From the NCBI GenBank assembly GCA_017645245.1, contig JAGCPG010000117.1:1-41214 (forward strand): 41,214 nucleotides of DNA, written 5' to 3'. Position 1 is the stretch's first letter, and each line of letters starts with the position of its first letter. The translations under genes were made by a program, and so were the position numbers. This stretch comes from Bacteroidales bacterium (GTDB lineage: Bacteria; Bacteroidota; Bacteroidia; Bacteroidales; F082). Shown piece by piece: positions 33,564 through 41,214 of the stretch. The notes under the pieces are model-generated. The model saw only the letters and a list, made by a program, of their open reading frames with translations, searched no databases and had not been told where the DNA came from.

Positions 33564-35135
33564 ATGAAAAAGTCTTTCCTTATCTTGCTTATAGCGGCAT
33601 GTTTCGCCGTTCAGGCTCAGACGATACATGTTAGCGGCGACCAGACTGGAGTTTGGGATGCCGACACGGTGTTGGTGACCGGCAATGTTTCGGTCATGGA
33701 CTCCTTGCGGATTTTGCCTGGTACGGTGGTTTTGTTTGACGGTTTTTATAAAATCGATGTCCGCAAGGGTTCTACCTTTGTGGCCCAAGGCACGGAGAGG
33801 GACAGCATCTTTTTTACGGTGGCCGACACTACCGGCTTCCACAATTATAACAGCAAAAAGGGTGGTTGGAATGGCATTCGACTCAGCAAAGCCGGCCATT
33901 TCCTGATGGATTACTGCGTGCTTGAGTACGGCAAGGCGTTTCTCGACTCTGTTTGGAACGGCGGTGCCTTAGATGTCGTCAATAGCGACGATGTGCATGT
34001 CCATCACAGCACGATGCACCATAATGCCGCCCACAAGAGAGGCGGTGCGGTAAGTGGCATTGATTCCAAGTTGGAGATGACGGATTGTTCGATGCATCAC
34101 AATACCGTGGTTGACACGATCGACTATTTCATTTATGGAGGTGCGGCCAGCTTCCTGAAGTGCGACGTGGAGTTGCGTGGAATCGAATTCCGTGCCAACG
34201 ACGGCTCATTGTGCGTTGGAGGCGCATTGAGTCTCGACAGCTGTTCGGTGGTGCTCGACAGGTCGGTCTTTGTGGATAATTTAGGCGTCAATGGAGGTGG
34301 GTTGTACCTCATGCGAAGCAACGATAGGGATTGTGAGTTCTCCAACCTCCTGTTCGACGACAATTATTCTGTGCATTTTGGGGGAGGTTTTGCCGTCTCT
34401 GACGCCGCTCCGGAAATCTCCAATATCTTGGTGATCAACAATAGGTCATACGGTGTGAGTTGCTGCGGTATCTTTTTCTATGGCCAATGTGAACCTGTGC
34501 TGAGGAATTGTATCGTTTATCATAATTATCCCGGTTATGACGATCCAATGACGGATACTACCCAGATGTGGGTGTGGACAACGGACGACTTCGGTCCTGA
34601 GTTCTACCATTGCCTTATTGAAGGAGGTTTGAGATATATCCATTCGCCAGAGAATGTCAAAGCGTTCGAAGACATTCTTGATGTCGATCCCATGTTTGTG
34701 AATGAGGAAATGCATGATTTCCACTTGGTTGAGGGAAGTCCCTGCATCAATGCCGGTGACCCGAACACGCCGCAATATGTGCTTGATGGCATGGATTTGG
34801 ACGGTTGGTATCGGGTGTCTAACCAACGAATTGACGTTGGTCCATACGAGTATTCGGGTGAAGCTGTATCCGAACTCTCGTCCGTTTCGTTTGCCAAGCT
34901 GATTGGCAATCCTTTGGGCGCTCACAGCCGCATTGAGTTCGACCGAGCCATGGAAGGGGAGGTGACGCTGTCGGTGTATGCCATCATTGGACGTTGCATG
35001 GTTGAGAAAACGCTGAATCTCAAGGGTTCACAAAGCTTTGCGATGGGCGAGCTTGCAGAGAAGTTGGTGCCAGGTGTCTATTTGATTGCGTTGAGGCACG
35101 GAAATGAAGTTTGTACTTTGAAAGCAGTAAAATAA
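33564..35135 (+). CDS. Secreted right-handed beta-helix protein with T9SS-like C-terminus
   Basis: From the ATG at 33564 the protein has 523 residues, beginning with signal peptide MKKSFLILLIAACFAVQAQ. The body has repeating parallel-beta-helix strands: GGALDVVNSDDVHVHHSTMHHN, GGAVSGIDSKLEMTDCSMHHN, GGALSLDSCSVVLDRSVFVDN and GGGLYLMRSN. This GGG/xxN rhythm is seen in Pmp-like proteins. A segment SPCINAGDPN...DVGPYEYSG matches the choice-of-anchor-Q ending. The last 85 residues (VTLSVYAIIGRCMVEKTLNL and VPGVYLIALRHGNEVCTLKAVK) resemble a type A T9SS sorting domain, but the usual YPNP opening reads IGNPLG. Surface location is likely. Ligand or enzyme activity is unknown. Confidence 0.83.
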   Translation: MKKSFLILLIAACFAVQAQTIHVSGDQTGVWDADTVLVTGNVSVMDSLRILPGTVVLFDGFYKIDVRKGSTFVAQGTERDSIFFTVADTTGFHNYNSKKGGWNGIRLSKAGHFLMDYCVLEYGKAFLDSVWNGGALDVVNSDDVHVHHSTMHHNAAHKRGGAVSGIDSKLEMTDCSMHHNTVVDTIDYFIYGGAASFLKCDVELRGIEFRANDGSLCVGGALSLDSCSVVLDRSVFVDNLGVNGGGLYLMRSNDRDCEFSNLLFDDNYSVHFGGGFAVSDAAPEISNILVINNRSYGVSCCGIFFYGQCEPVLRNCIVYHNYPGYDDPMTDTTQMWVWTTDDFGPEFYHCLIEGGLRYIHSPENVKAFEDILDVDPMFVNEEMHDFHLVEGSPCINAGDPNTPQYVLDGMDLDGWYRVSNQRIDVGPYEYSGEAVSELSSVSFAKLIGNPLGAHSRIEFDRAMEGEVTLSVYAIIGRCMVEKTLNLKGSQSFAMGELAEKLVPGVYLIALRHGNEVCTLKAVK

Positions 35136-35136
35136 A

Positions 35137-35844
35137 ATGGGCATAAAACAACATATTCCGAACACGATCACTTGCTGCAACCTGATCTCGGGCTGCTTCT
35201 CGATTCTGTTTTCCTTTTCGGGGATGCCAGTGGCGGCTACCATCATGATCTTTGTTGCCGGCCTGTTCGATTTCTTCGACGGTTTCACGGCTCGTCTGCT
35301 CAACGCCCATTCACCGATTGGCGGTGACTTGGACTCGCTGTCGGACGTGGTCTCTTTTGGCGTGGCGCCTGGTTTCATCATGTATCATGTGATGTATGAT
35401 TCGATGATTGAGGTGATTTGGCCTTTGGGCAACGTCTCCCTGTTTGCTTGCCTGGCTTTCTTGTTGCCGGTGTTTTCGGCGGTGCGTCTTGCGAAGTTCA
35501 ACGTGGATACGCGTCAAACTACCTCATTCATCGGGTTGCCCACGCCGCCCATGGCCATCTTCATGGCTTCGTTGCCGCTGGCGATGTGGCAGTTGGGTGT
35601 GTTGGGGCAACCGGTGTTGAATCCCTATCTCTGCTTGGGCATCGTCATCCTGTTCTCAGTGATGATGGTCTGCAACCTACAGTTCTTCTCGTTTAAGATG
35701 AAGAAAGCCAGCTGGAAGGGCAACGAGGTGCGCTGGATATTCCTTATTATAGCGGTGGCGGGCTTTGCCATCTTCCGTTTTGTGGCTTTGCCGTTCATCC
35801 TGCTGGTTTACATCCTGATGTCGGTGCTGTTTTATAGATCCTGA
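35137..35844 (+). CDS. pssA: CDP-diacylglycerol-serine O-phosphatidyltransferase
   Basis: Makes phosphatidylserine, the precursor of phosphatidylethanolamine, at the inner membrane. The 235-residue protein has the CDP-alcohol phosphotransferase signature [23 protein letters not shown] (positions 35279-35347), with all Asp residues present. It has about eight hydrophobic segments. The N-terminus [20 protein letters not shown] is typical of the PssA subgroup. It starts one base after the beta-helix stop. The 3' end overlaps the convergent lptB by 13 bases. psd is not in view. Confidence 0.92.
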   Translation: MGIKQHIPNTITCCNLISGCFSILFSFSGMPVAATIMIFVAGLFDFFDGFTARLLNAHSPIGGDLDSLSDVVSFGVAPGFIMYHVMYDSMIEVIWPLGNVSLFACLAFLLPVFSAVRLAKFNVDTRQTTSFIGLPTPPMAIFMASLPLAMWQLGVLGQPVLNPYLCLGIVILFSVMMVCNLQFFSFKMKKASWKGNEVRWIFLIIAVAGFAIFRFVALPFILLVYILMSVLFYRS

Positions 35845-36578
35845 AATACTTTTTTCTTGTATTCGAAATTGTGTCCGAGATAGACGTCGCGGACGTGGGG
35901 GTTGCTTGCCAGATCTTCGGGAGCGCCTGACATGAGCACCTTGCCGTCGGCAAGGATGTAGTCGTAATCGGTGATGGAAAGGGTCTCGTGGACGTTGTGG
36001 TCAGTGATGAGCACGCCGATATTTTTCTGTTTCAGCTTGACGATGATTTTCTGGATGTCCTCCACGGCGATGGGGTCGACACCGGCGAAGGGTTCGTCGA
36101 GCAGGATGAAGTTGGGGTCGACGGCTAGGGCTCGGGCGATTTCCGTACGGCGGCGCTCGCCACCCGAGAGCTGCACGCCCAGGTTCTTGCGCACGTGTTG
36201 CAAGCCGAATTCATCCAACAGGCTTTCCAGTTTCTTAACGCGGTCGGCTTTGGTCATGCCTTTCTTGAACTGCATGACGGAGTAAATGTTGTCCTCCACG
36301 GTCATCTGTCGGAACACGGAGGCTTCCTGGGCTAGGTAGCCGATGCCCATCTGGGCGCGTTTGTACATGGGCTCGGTGGTGATCTCCTGATCCTCGAGGA
36401 ACACCTGTCCCGCAAACGGCTTGATGAGTCCCACAATCATATAAAAGGTGGTGGTCTTGCCGGCGCCGTTGGGGCCCAACAGGCCTACGATCTCACCTTG
36501 CTGCAACTCCACGCTGACGTCGTTGACCACCGTGCGTTGCTTGTATTTCTTGATCAGATGTTGTGTCCAAAGTTTCAT
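35832..36578 (-). CDS. lptB: LPS export ABC transporter ATP-binding protein
   Basis: LptB powers extraction of LPS from the inner membrane by LptFG. The 248-residue ATPase has Walker [10 protein letters not shown], the Q-loop in [17 protein letters not shown], signature [15 protein letters not shown], Walker [17 protein letters not shown] and switch His in [11 protein letters not shown]. The [11 protein letters not shown] wording is characteristic of LptB. It overlaps kdsD by four bases (ATGA), so the two are translationally coupled, and its tail overlaps pssA. lptF, lptG, lptA and lptC are not in the window. Confidence 0.95.
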   Translation of the reverse strand: MKLWTQHLIKKYKQRTVVNDVSVELQQGEIVGLLGPNGAGKTTTFYMIVGLIKPFAGQVFLEDQEITTEPMYKRAQMGIGYLAQEASVFRQMTVEDNIYSVMQFKKGMTKADRVKKLESLLDEFGLQHVRKNLGVQLSGGERRRTEIARALAVDPNFILLDEPFAGVDPIAVEDIQKIIVKLKQKNIGVLITDHNVHETLSITDYDYILADGKVLMSGAPEDLASNPHVRDVYLGHNFEYKKKVFQDL

Positions 36579-37540
36579 AATACTCCTTCTTTTAAGATGT
36601 CGTGAAGATGGATGACTCCCACATAGTTGCCGTCTTTGAGCACGGGCAGTTGGGTGATGCTGTGCTGGCGCATCTTGTGCAGTGCGTCGGCCACGAGGTC
36701 GTTCTCGTCGATGGTCCTGGGGTTGGGGGTCATGATCTCCTTGGCCTTGACGTGCTCGATGTCGGCGTGTTTGAGCAACATGCGGCGCAGGTCGCCATCG
36801 GTAATGATGCCTACCAGCTTGCCGTTGTCGGTGACGATGGCGGCGCCAAGGCGTTTCCGGGTCATCTCGATGATGACTTGTGCTAGGCTGTCGTCGGGAC
36901 CGACCTCAGGCTTCTCGTTGTTTTTATAGAGTTCGCTGACGCGGAGATAGAGCTGCTTGCCCAAAGCACCGCCCGGGTGGAACTTGGCGAAGTCGGCGTT
37001 GGAGAAGCCGCGGCATTTCATGAGGCAGAGGGCCAAAGCGTCGCCCATGACCAGCTGGGCGGTGGTGCTGCTTGTGGGTGCCAGGTTGTCGGGGATGCCC
37101 TCGCTGTCGACGGTGACGTCGAGGATGTAGTCCGATTGCTTGGCCAGATAGCTGTTGCGGTTGCCCACGATGGCGATGATCTTGTTGCCCCGCAGCTTGA
37201 TCAGCGGCACTAGTACCTTGATTTCAGGGGTCTCGCCGCTCTTCGAGAGCAGCACGACCAAGTCGTTCTCACGGATGATGCCCAAGTCGCCGTGGATGGC
37301 GTCGGCGGCATGCATAAACACCGAGGATGTGCCTGTGGAATTCATCGTCGCAGCGATTTTTTGGGCAATGATGGCGCTTTTTCCGATGCCTGAAAAGACG
37401 ATGTTTCCCTTATTGTTCAACATGAGTTGAACCACTTCGCTGAAGTTTTCGTCCAGCAACGGAATGAGGTTTTTTATTGCAGCAGCTTCATTTTCAATAA
37501 CTTGCACTGCGTTTTTATGAATATCTTCAAAAGAAAACAT
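36575..37540 (-). CDS. kdsD: Arabinose 5-phosphate isomerase (KpsF/GutQ family)
   Basis: Converts ribulose 5-phosphate to arabinose 5-phosphate, the first step to Kdo for LPS. The protein has 321 residues from the ATG at 37540; the long open upstream frame contains the promoter and is rejected. An N-terminal SIS domain (about 40-185) has [32 protein letters not shown] and [11 protein letters not shown]. Two CBS domains follow (about 205-321), with [22 protein letters not shown] and [22 protein letters not shown]. Pairing with lptB in an ATGA-overlapping operon supports the LPS assignment over GutQ-like sugar catabolism. Confidence 0.94.
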   Translation of the reverse strand: MFSFEDIHKNAVQVIENEAAAIKNLIPLLDENFSEVVQLMLNNKGNIVFSGIGKSAIIAQKIAATMNSTGTSSVFMHAADAIHGDLGIIRENDLVVLLSKSGETPEIKVLVPLIKLRGNKIIAIVGNRNSYLAKQSDYILDVTVDSEGIPDNLAPTSSTTAQLVMGDALALCLMKCRGFSNADFAKFHPGGALGKQLYLRVSELYKNNEKPEVGPDDSLAQVIIEMTRKRLGAAIVTDNGKLVGIITDGDLRRMLLKHADIEHVKAKEIMTPNPRTIDENDLVADALHKMRQHSITQLPVLKDGNYVGVIHLHDILKEGVL

Positions 37541-37557
37541 TTTTTCTGTGTTTTTTC

Positions 37558-37589
37558 TTGACAAATTAGGAGCAATTATTATAACTTTG
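37558..37589 (+). promoter_or_regulatory. Promoter of recQ
   Basis: TTG (37558-37560), 21 bases, TAACTTTG (37582-37589). The predicted start near 37594 gives a leader of about 69 bases that runs across the kdsD promoter. Confidence 0.6.
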
Positions 37590-37620
37590 TAACAATAACG
37601 AACGGATTCATTTGAGAGTG

Positions 37621-37652
37621 CAAATATACTTGAAAAGTTTGGATTAACCAAA
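37621..37652 (-). promoter_or_regulatory. Promoter of kdsD-lptB
   Basis: On the minus strand: TTTG (37652-37649), 20 bases, TATATTTG (37628-37621). The predicted start near 37616 gives a leader of about 76 bases that runs back across the recQ promoter. Confidence 0.6.
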
Positions 37653-37662
37653 ATGAGAACTT

Positions 37663-39867
37663 ATGGCTAAAAAAGAAGAGACATCGATCCACAAGTTGTT
37701 GAAGGAGGTTTTCGGGTTCGACCAGTTCAAAGGCAACCAGGAAGCCATCATCAAGAGCGTTATTGCGGGCAACAACACGTTTGTGCTGATGCCCACGGGT
37801 GGAGGCAAGTCCCTCTGCTATCAACTGCCTGCCCTGATGAAGGAAGGCACAGCCATCGTGGTCTCTCCCCTCATTGCCTTGATGAAGAATCAGGTGGACA
37901 TGATTCGCAACTTTGGTACCGAACTCGGTATCGCCCACGTGATGAATTCATCCTTGTCGAAGGCCGAGCTTCTGGAGGTGAAGGAGGATTTGAAGAGCGG
38001 AAAGACCAAGATGCTTTATGTGGCGCCTGAGTCGCTAACCAAAGAAGAAACCGTTGATTTTTTAAGGACCTTGAAAATTTCGTTCGTCGCGATCGACGAA
38101 GCGCATTGCATTTCCGAATGGGGGCACGACTTCCGACCGGAATACCGCCGGTTGCGCCCGATCATCAACGCCATTGGCAAGGACCTTCCCGTCATCGCCC
38201 TCACGGCGACGGCAACGGTAAAAGTGCAGCAGGACATCATGAAAAACTTGGAGATCATGGATGCCAAGGTCTTCAAGTCGTCGTTCGACCGCCCCAACCT
38301 GTATTACGAAGTGCGTCCCAAGACCAAGGACGTCATCAAGGATATCATCAAATACATCAAGCAGAACCCGGGCAAGTCGGGCATCGTGTACTGCCTTAGT
38401 CGCAAAAAGGTGGAGGAATTGGCCGAAACCCTCGTGGTCAATGGCATCAGGGCCTTGCCTTACCATGCAGGACTCGACAGCCAGACCCGTAAGGAGAATC
38501 AGGACAAGTTCCTGATGGAGGAGGTTGACGTCATTGTGGCCACTATCGCCTTCGGCATGGGCATCGACAAGCCTGACGTGCGCTTCGTGATCCATCACGA
38601 CATCCCCAAGAGCCTTGAAGGCTATTACCAAGAGACGGGTCGCGCCGGCCGTGACGGTGGCGAGGGCAACTGTATCGCCTTCTACGACTACGAGGACATC
38701 CATAAGCTCGAGAAATTCAACAAAGGCAAGAACGTCGCCGAGCAGGAGATCGCCCGCGAGCTGCTAAATGAGACGGTAACGTACGCTGAATCAGCAGTTT
38801 GCCGTCATAAGTTGCTGCTCCACTATTTCGGCGAGGAGTACGATAAGGACAACTGTGGATCGTGTGACAACTGCCGCTTCCCGAAAGAGAAATTCGACGG
38901 CAAGGAAGACATGAAGATGATCCTTGAGGCGGTGTTTGAGACCAAACAGCTCTTCAAGACAAAGCATATCGCCGAGTTGCTCGTCGGCAAGCTGACGGGC
39001 GACATTAAGGCGGCCAAGCAGGAAAACAGCGAGTTCTTCGGCGCTGGTGGCGATCACGATGAAAAATACTGGACCGCCATCATCCGTCAGGCTTTGGTGC
39101 ATAAGCTGCTGAGCAAGGACATCGAGAATTATGGCGTCCTGAAGATCACCAAAGAGGGCAAGGACTTCATCAAGAAGCCTTACACCCTTATGCTGGTCAA
39201 GGATCATGACTACGATGCCGCGGATGACGATGAAAGCGAAGCCATGGCAATGGGCATGAGCAAGGACAGCGGCACCGACCGTACTTTGTTCACCATGCTC
39301 AAGGATTTGCGCAAGACCATTGCCAAGCAGAACAACCTGCCTCCGTTCGTCATCTTCCAGGATCCTTCGCTGGAGGACATGGCTATCCAATACCCCATCA
39401 CCAAGGAGGAGATGACCCAGATTGCCGGTGTGGGCGCGGGCAAGGCCGAGAAGTTCGGCGAGCCGTTCATCAAGCTGATCAAGGAGTATGTTGAAGAGAA
39501 CGACATCACCCGTCCGAACGACATGGTGGTGAAGTCGGTGGTCAACAAGTCAGCGCTGAAGATTCACATCATCCAGAATATCGACAAGCGTATCCCGTTG
39601 GAGGACATCGCCTACGGCAAGGGTCTTTCGTTCGATGAGCTGCTGTCGGAGATTGAGAGCATCGTCTCCAGCGGCACCCGTCTCGACTTGAACTATTACA
39701 TTGAGGACAACATTGACATTTACCATCAGGAGGACATCCTCGACTACTTCAAGGAGGCTGAGTCGGACGATGTGCAACAGGCGCTCCGTGAGCTTGGCGA
39801 GGACGAATACAGTGAGGAAGAGGTCCGCTTGATGCGTATCAAATTCATGTCGGATGTCGGTAACTGA
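37663..39867 (+). CDS. recQ: ATP-dependent DNA helicase RecQ
   Basis: A 3'-5' helicase for recombination and fork repair. The 734-residue protein has Walker [17 protein letters not shown] (about residue 44), [20 protein letters not shown] (about 144), motif [12 protein letters not shown], and a zinc site [25 protein letters not shown] (read in pieces, about 379-404). An RQC winged helix follows. An HRDC domain spans about 545-615 ([24 protein letters not shown]), with a further C-terminal helix-turn-helix extension ([21 protein letters not shown]). It is longer than E. coli RecQ (about 610), as is usual for Bacteroidota. Confidence 0.96.
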   Translation: MAKKEETSIHKLLKEVFGFDQFKGNQEAIIKSVIAGNNTFVLMPTGGGKSLCYQLPALMKEGTAIVVSPLIALMKNQVDMIRNFGTELGIAHVMNSSLSKAELLEVKEDLKSGKTKMLYVAPESLTKEETVDFLRTLKISFVAIDEAHCISEWGHDFRPEYRRLRPIINAIGKDLPVIALTATATVKVQQDIMKNLEIMDAKVFKSSFDRPNLYYEVRPKTKDVIKDIIKYIKQNPGKSGIVYCLSRKKVEELAETLVVNGIRALPYHAGLDSQTRKENQDKFLMEEVDVIVATIAFGMGIDKPDVRFVIHHDIPKSLEGYYQETGRAGRDGGEGNCIAFYDYEDIHKLEKFNKGKNVAEQEIARELLNETVTYAESAVCRHKLLLHYFGEEYDKDNCGSCDNCRFPKEKFDGKEDMKMILEAVFETKQLFKTKHIAELLVGKLTGDIKAAKQENSEFFGAGGDHDEKYWTAIIRQALVHKLLSKDIENYGVLKITKEGKDFIKKPYTLMLVKDHDYDAADDDESEAMAMGMSKDSGTDRTLFTMLKDLRKTIAKQNNLPPFVIFQDPSLEDMAIQYPITKEEMTQIAGVGAGKAEKFGEPFIKLIKEYVEENDITRPNDMVVKSVVNKSALKIHIIQNIDKRIPLEDIAYGKGLSFDELLSEIESIVSSGTRLDLNYYIEDNIDIYHQEDILDYFKEAESDDVQQALRELGEDEYSEEEVRLMRIKFMSDVGN

Positions 39868-39873
39868 TGCATT

Positions 39874-40212
39874 ATGAAAAAGGTGTGGTTGGTGGCGTCA
39901 CTTGCCTTGGCGCTTCTGGTGTCATGCAGCAATAAGAAAGAGCAGGAAAAGCCTGAAGGTTTGCTGAGCGAGCGGCAGATGATCGACGTGTTGACGGATG
40001 CCTATCTCATTGAGTCGGAGCTGAATTATAAGAGGACGTCCGGAGAGAATGTGGTTCCTTTGCAGAAGGCCTATTACGACCAGATGTTTGAGCATTATGG
40101 CATCACGGATTCCATCTTTGAGATGAACATGAACTACTATTCGCACGAGATGGCGACCTTGGAACGCATCATGGATTCGGTGACGCAACGGTTTGAAAAG
40201 GCCCAACGATAA
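39874..40212 (+). CDS. DUF4296-type lipoprotein
   Basis: A 112-residue lipoprotein. The signal MKKVWLVASLALALLVSC ends at Cys18. The mature part starts KPEGLLSERQMIDVLTDAYLIESELNY, the conserved opening of DUF4296, a Bacteroidota-only family. It ends with a helical YSHEMATLERIMDSVTQRFEKAQ. The function is unknown. It starts 6 bases after recQ and is probably co-transcribed with it. A bidirectional terminator follows immediately. Confidence 0.88.
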   Translation: MKKVWLVASLALALLVSCSNKKEQEKPEGLLSERQMIDVLTDAYLIESELNYKRTSGENVVPLQKAYYDQMFEHYGITDSIFEMNMNYYSHEMATLERIMDSVTQRFEKAQR

Positions 40213-40242
40213 AAAAATCCCCGTCGGCTGGCGGGGATTTTC
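40211..40242. terminator. Bidirectional intrinsic terminator
   Basis: ATCCCCG-TCGGCTGG-CGGGGAT preceded by an A-run and followed by TTTT. It lies between the convergent DUF4296 and DUF805 genes. Confidence 0.88.
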
Positions 40243-40260
40243 TGTGATATCAAAAACGGA

Positions 40261-40626
40261 TCAATCCACTTTGATTTCTTCCGGGACGGGACCGTAATTG
40301 TTGTCGGCTTTATCGCCTTCCTTAATCCACCAGATGATGAGGATGATCTCACCGATGAGCGGGATGAGAGCGATGAGCAACAGCCAGCCGCTCTTGTTGA
40401 TGTCGTGGAGACGACGGGCGCCCACACCCAAAGTGGGAAGCAACACGGCCAATGACCACACGATGGTGGCGATCAATCCGCCTTTGCCAGGGATGAAACC
40501 GATGAGGGTGCTGATGATGAAGTTGAATAGGAAGGAATACCAGAATTCCTTACGGTTGGCACGACCTTCGAAGCAAACGTATTTCTCCAAGAAGACACGT
40601 TTTACATAAGCTAGAAATTCGTTCAT
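40261..40626 (-). CDS. DUF805 membrane protein
   Basis: A 121-residue inner-membrane protein. The sequence opens with YVCFEGRANRKEFWYSFLFN and contains LLPTLGVGARRLHDINKSGW, both signatures of DUF805 (YhaH-like). Three hydrophobic segments are predicted at about 27-47, 53-70 and 80-100, followed by a charged tail. The function of the family is unknown. A minus-strand TATTTTTG (40671-40664) about 38 bases upstream could be its -7 element. Confidence 0.9.
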   Translation of the reverse strand: MNEFLAYVKRVFLEKYVCFEGRANRKEFWYSFLFNFIISTLIGFIPGKGGLIATIVWSLAVLLPTLGVGARRLHDINKSGWLLLIALIPLIGEIILIIWWIKEGDKADNNYGPVPEEIKVD

Positions 40627-40663
40627 AGTGAATTAGTTTTAAATGTTAAATGTTTCGAAAAAA

Positions 40664-40671
40664 CAAAAATA
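40664..40671 (-). promoter_or_regulatory. Candidate -7 element of the DUF805 gene
   Basis: TATTTTTG on the minus strand fits TAnnTTTG, predicting a leader of about 33 bases. No -33 element is clear. The rest of 40627-40757 is AT-rich. A plus-strand TAATTTTA (40708-40715, one mismatch) may serve the next gene. Confidence 0.4.
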
Positions 40672-40757
40672 GTAAAAAAAACAGATTGCCGATCTTAAAA
40701 TTTTTACTAATTTTACAGCGATAAGTTAAATTATGTTTTATTAAAACCTCAATCGTT

Positions 40758-41214
40758 ATGTTATTGGATATTTTTGTTTACGTCGCTTTGTTCGGAGGGG
40801 TGGGATTAGCCATATACTCCGTTTACAAAAGAGTCAAAAACCCCGATCCCTATGCGGCAGGTTATGTTTATAATGGAAAGACTTGGGTGACTTGGCTGTT
40901 TGTGATCACCGTCATCGCAATCCTGTTTTTCACCTTTATCATGCCCCTGCCCATTATCAGTGAACATAGACCGTACCGTCCGGAGTGGGGTGGCTTGGGC
41001 TTGCTGTTTTATGCGGTATTGCTTTACATTTGCTATTCTGTCATCGCTTTTGTTCCAGCTACTGCTGAAGAAGTCGAAGCGAGCAAAGAGGCTGGAAACA
41101 CCGTGATGGGTACTGTGGGAACCACAGCGTCTTCCGTATTCAAACTTATTTTGGCTACGATCGGTGCTATCCTTCTCGCTATTCCGAAGATGATCGGTGA
41201 AGCGTTGAATCCAA
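40758..41214 (+). CDS. Membrane protein of unknown function, 3'-truncated by window edge
   Basis: The frame is open from the ATG at 40758 to the end of the window (152 codons seen, no stop). The start MLLDIFVYVALFGGVGLAIYSVYK forms a first membrane segment. LFVITVIAILFFTFIMPLPII forms a second, and LGLLFYAVLLYICYSVIAFV a third. A soluble stretch rich in Glu, Ala and Lys follows (ATAEEVEASKEAGNTVMGTVG). Another hydrophobic stretch (FKLILATIGAILLAIPKMIG) lies near the cut. An uninterrupted frame this long with alternating hydrophobic segments supports a real gene. The family is not recognised. It might be functionally linked to the adjacent divergent DUF805 gene, but nothing proves it. Confidence 0.75.
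   Translation, partial: MLLDIFVYVALFGGVGLAIYSVYKRVKNPDPYAAGYVYNGKTWVTWLFVITVIAILFFTFIMPLPIISEHRPYRPEWGGLGLLFYAVLLYICYSVIAFVPATAEEVEASKEAGNTVMGTVGTTASSVFKLILATIGAILLAIPKMIGEALNP

Noticed and set aside
36541-37651. Longer kdsD protein starting at 37651
   Set aside because: The extra 37 codons include the predicted transcription start and -7 element. The SIS domain begins normally from the ATG at 37540.
1-41214. CRISPR arrays, tRNA or rRNA genes, IS elements, prophage, toxin-antitoxin pairs
   Set aside because: No regularly spaced repeats, transposase or integrase motifs, tRNA-like TTCGA arms or phage proteins were found by reading both strands. A covariance-model scan could still reveal a small RNA missed by eye.

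Overview
The window is a gene-dense chromosomal fragment of a Bacteroidota bacterium, most likely order Bacteroidales. The evidence is type IX secretion (T9SS) signals on several secreted proteins, a PorV/PorQ-family protein, a T9SS plug-type protein, a TonB-dependent receptor with an N-terminal carboxypeptidase-regulatory-like domain, a GH92 lipoprotein, DUF4296 and the fused DAHP synthase/chorismate mutase. Promoters also match the Bacteroidota pattern (TTTG, about 20 bases, TAnnTTTG). I see no phage, IS element, integron, CRISPR array, tRNA or rRNA. Both ends cut through genes: adk on the left, an unrecognised membrane protein on the right. No gap between genes exceeds 300 bases.

Layout. 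1-8.7 kb is mostly housekeeping: adk (partial), a hexapeptide acyltransferase, a small IscX-like protein, deoC, a SPOR protein, ruvB, rpoN-asnS (coupled, minus strand), DAHP synthase/chorismate mutase and a small Rieske-like lipoprotein. 8.8-18.4 kb is a three-gene operon, strongly biased to CGT/GGT/AAC/ATC-type codons: TonB-dependent receptor, a secreted protein of about 1520 residues with a T9SS-type C-terminus, and a PorV/PorQ-family outer-membrane protein. 18.4-23.2 kb is greA, a HIT protein, a T9SS plug-type protein and priA. 23.2-28.3 kb holds an Asp-box protein with a classic T9SS sorting domain and, divergently, a GH92 alpha-mannosidase-type lipoprotein. 28.3-35.1 kb holds a PPi-type phosphofructokinase, a lipoprotein of unknown function, a polyprenyl diphosphate synthase, a disordered secreted protein, queA and a parallel beta-helix protein. 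35.1-41.2 kb holds pssA, lptB-kdsD, recQ, a DUF4296 lipoprotein, DUF805 and the truncated membrane protein.

How the genes work together. Cell-envelope export is the main theme. The receptor/large cargo/PorV-like operon looks like a dedicated surface module in which the PorV-like protein could receive or shuttle the large cargo after T9SS translocation. A plug-type T9SS component lies about 1 kb downstream, and two further secreted proteins (23.2 and 33.5 kb) carry T9SS-type C-termini. kdsD-lptB joins Kdo synthesis to LPS export; pssA and the prenyl synthase supply lipids.

The most interesting non-coding signals are: a 68-base palindromic element present twice with a compensatory base-pair change; a terminator-like hairpin between a strong promoter and greA; two interlocked promoter pairs; and three genes whose -7 element lies only 4-5 bases before the start codon, predicting leaderless mRNAs.
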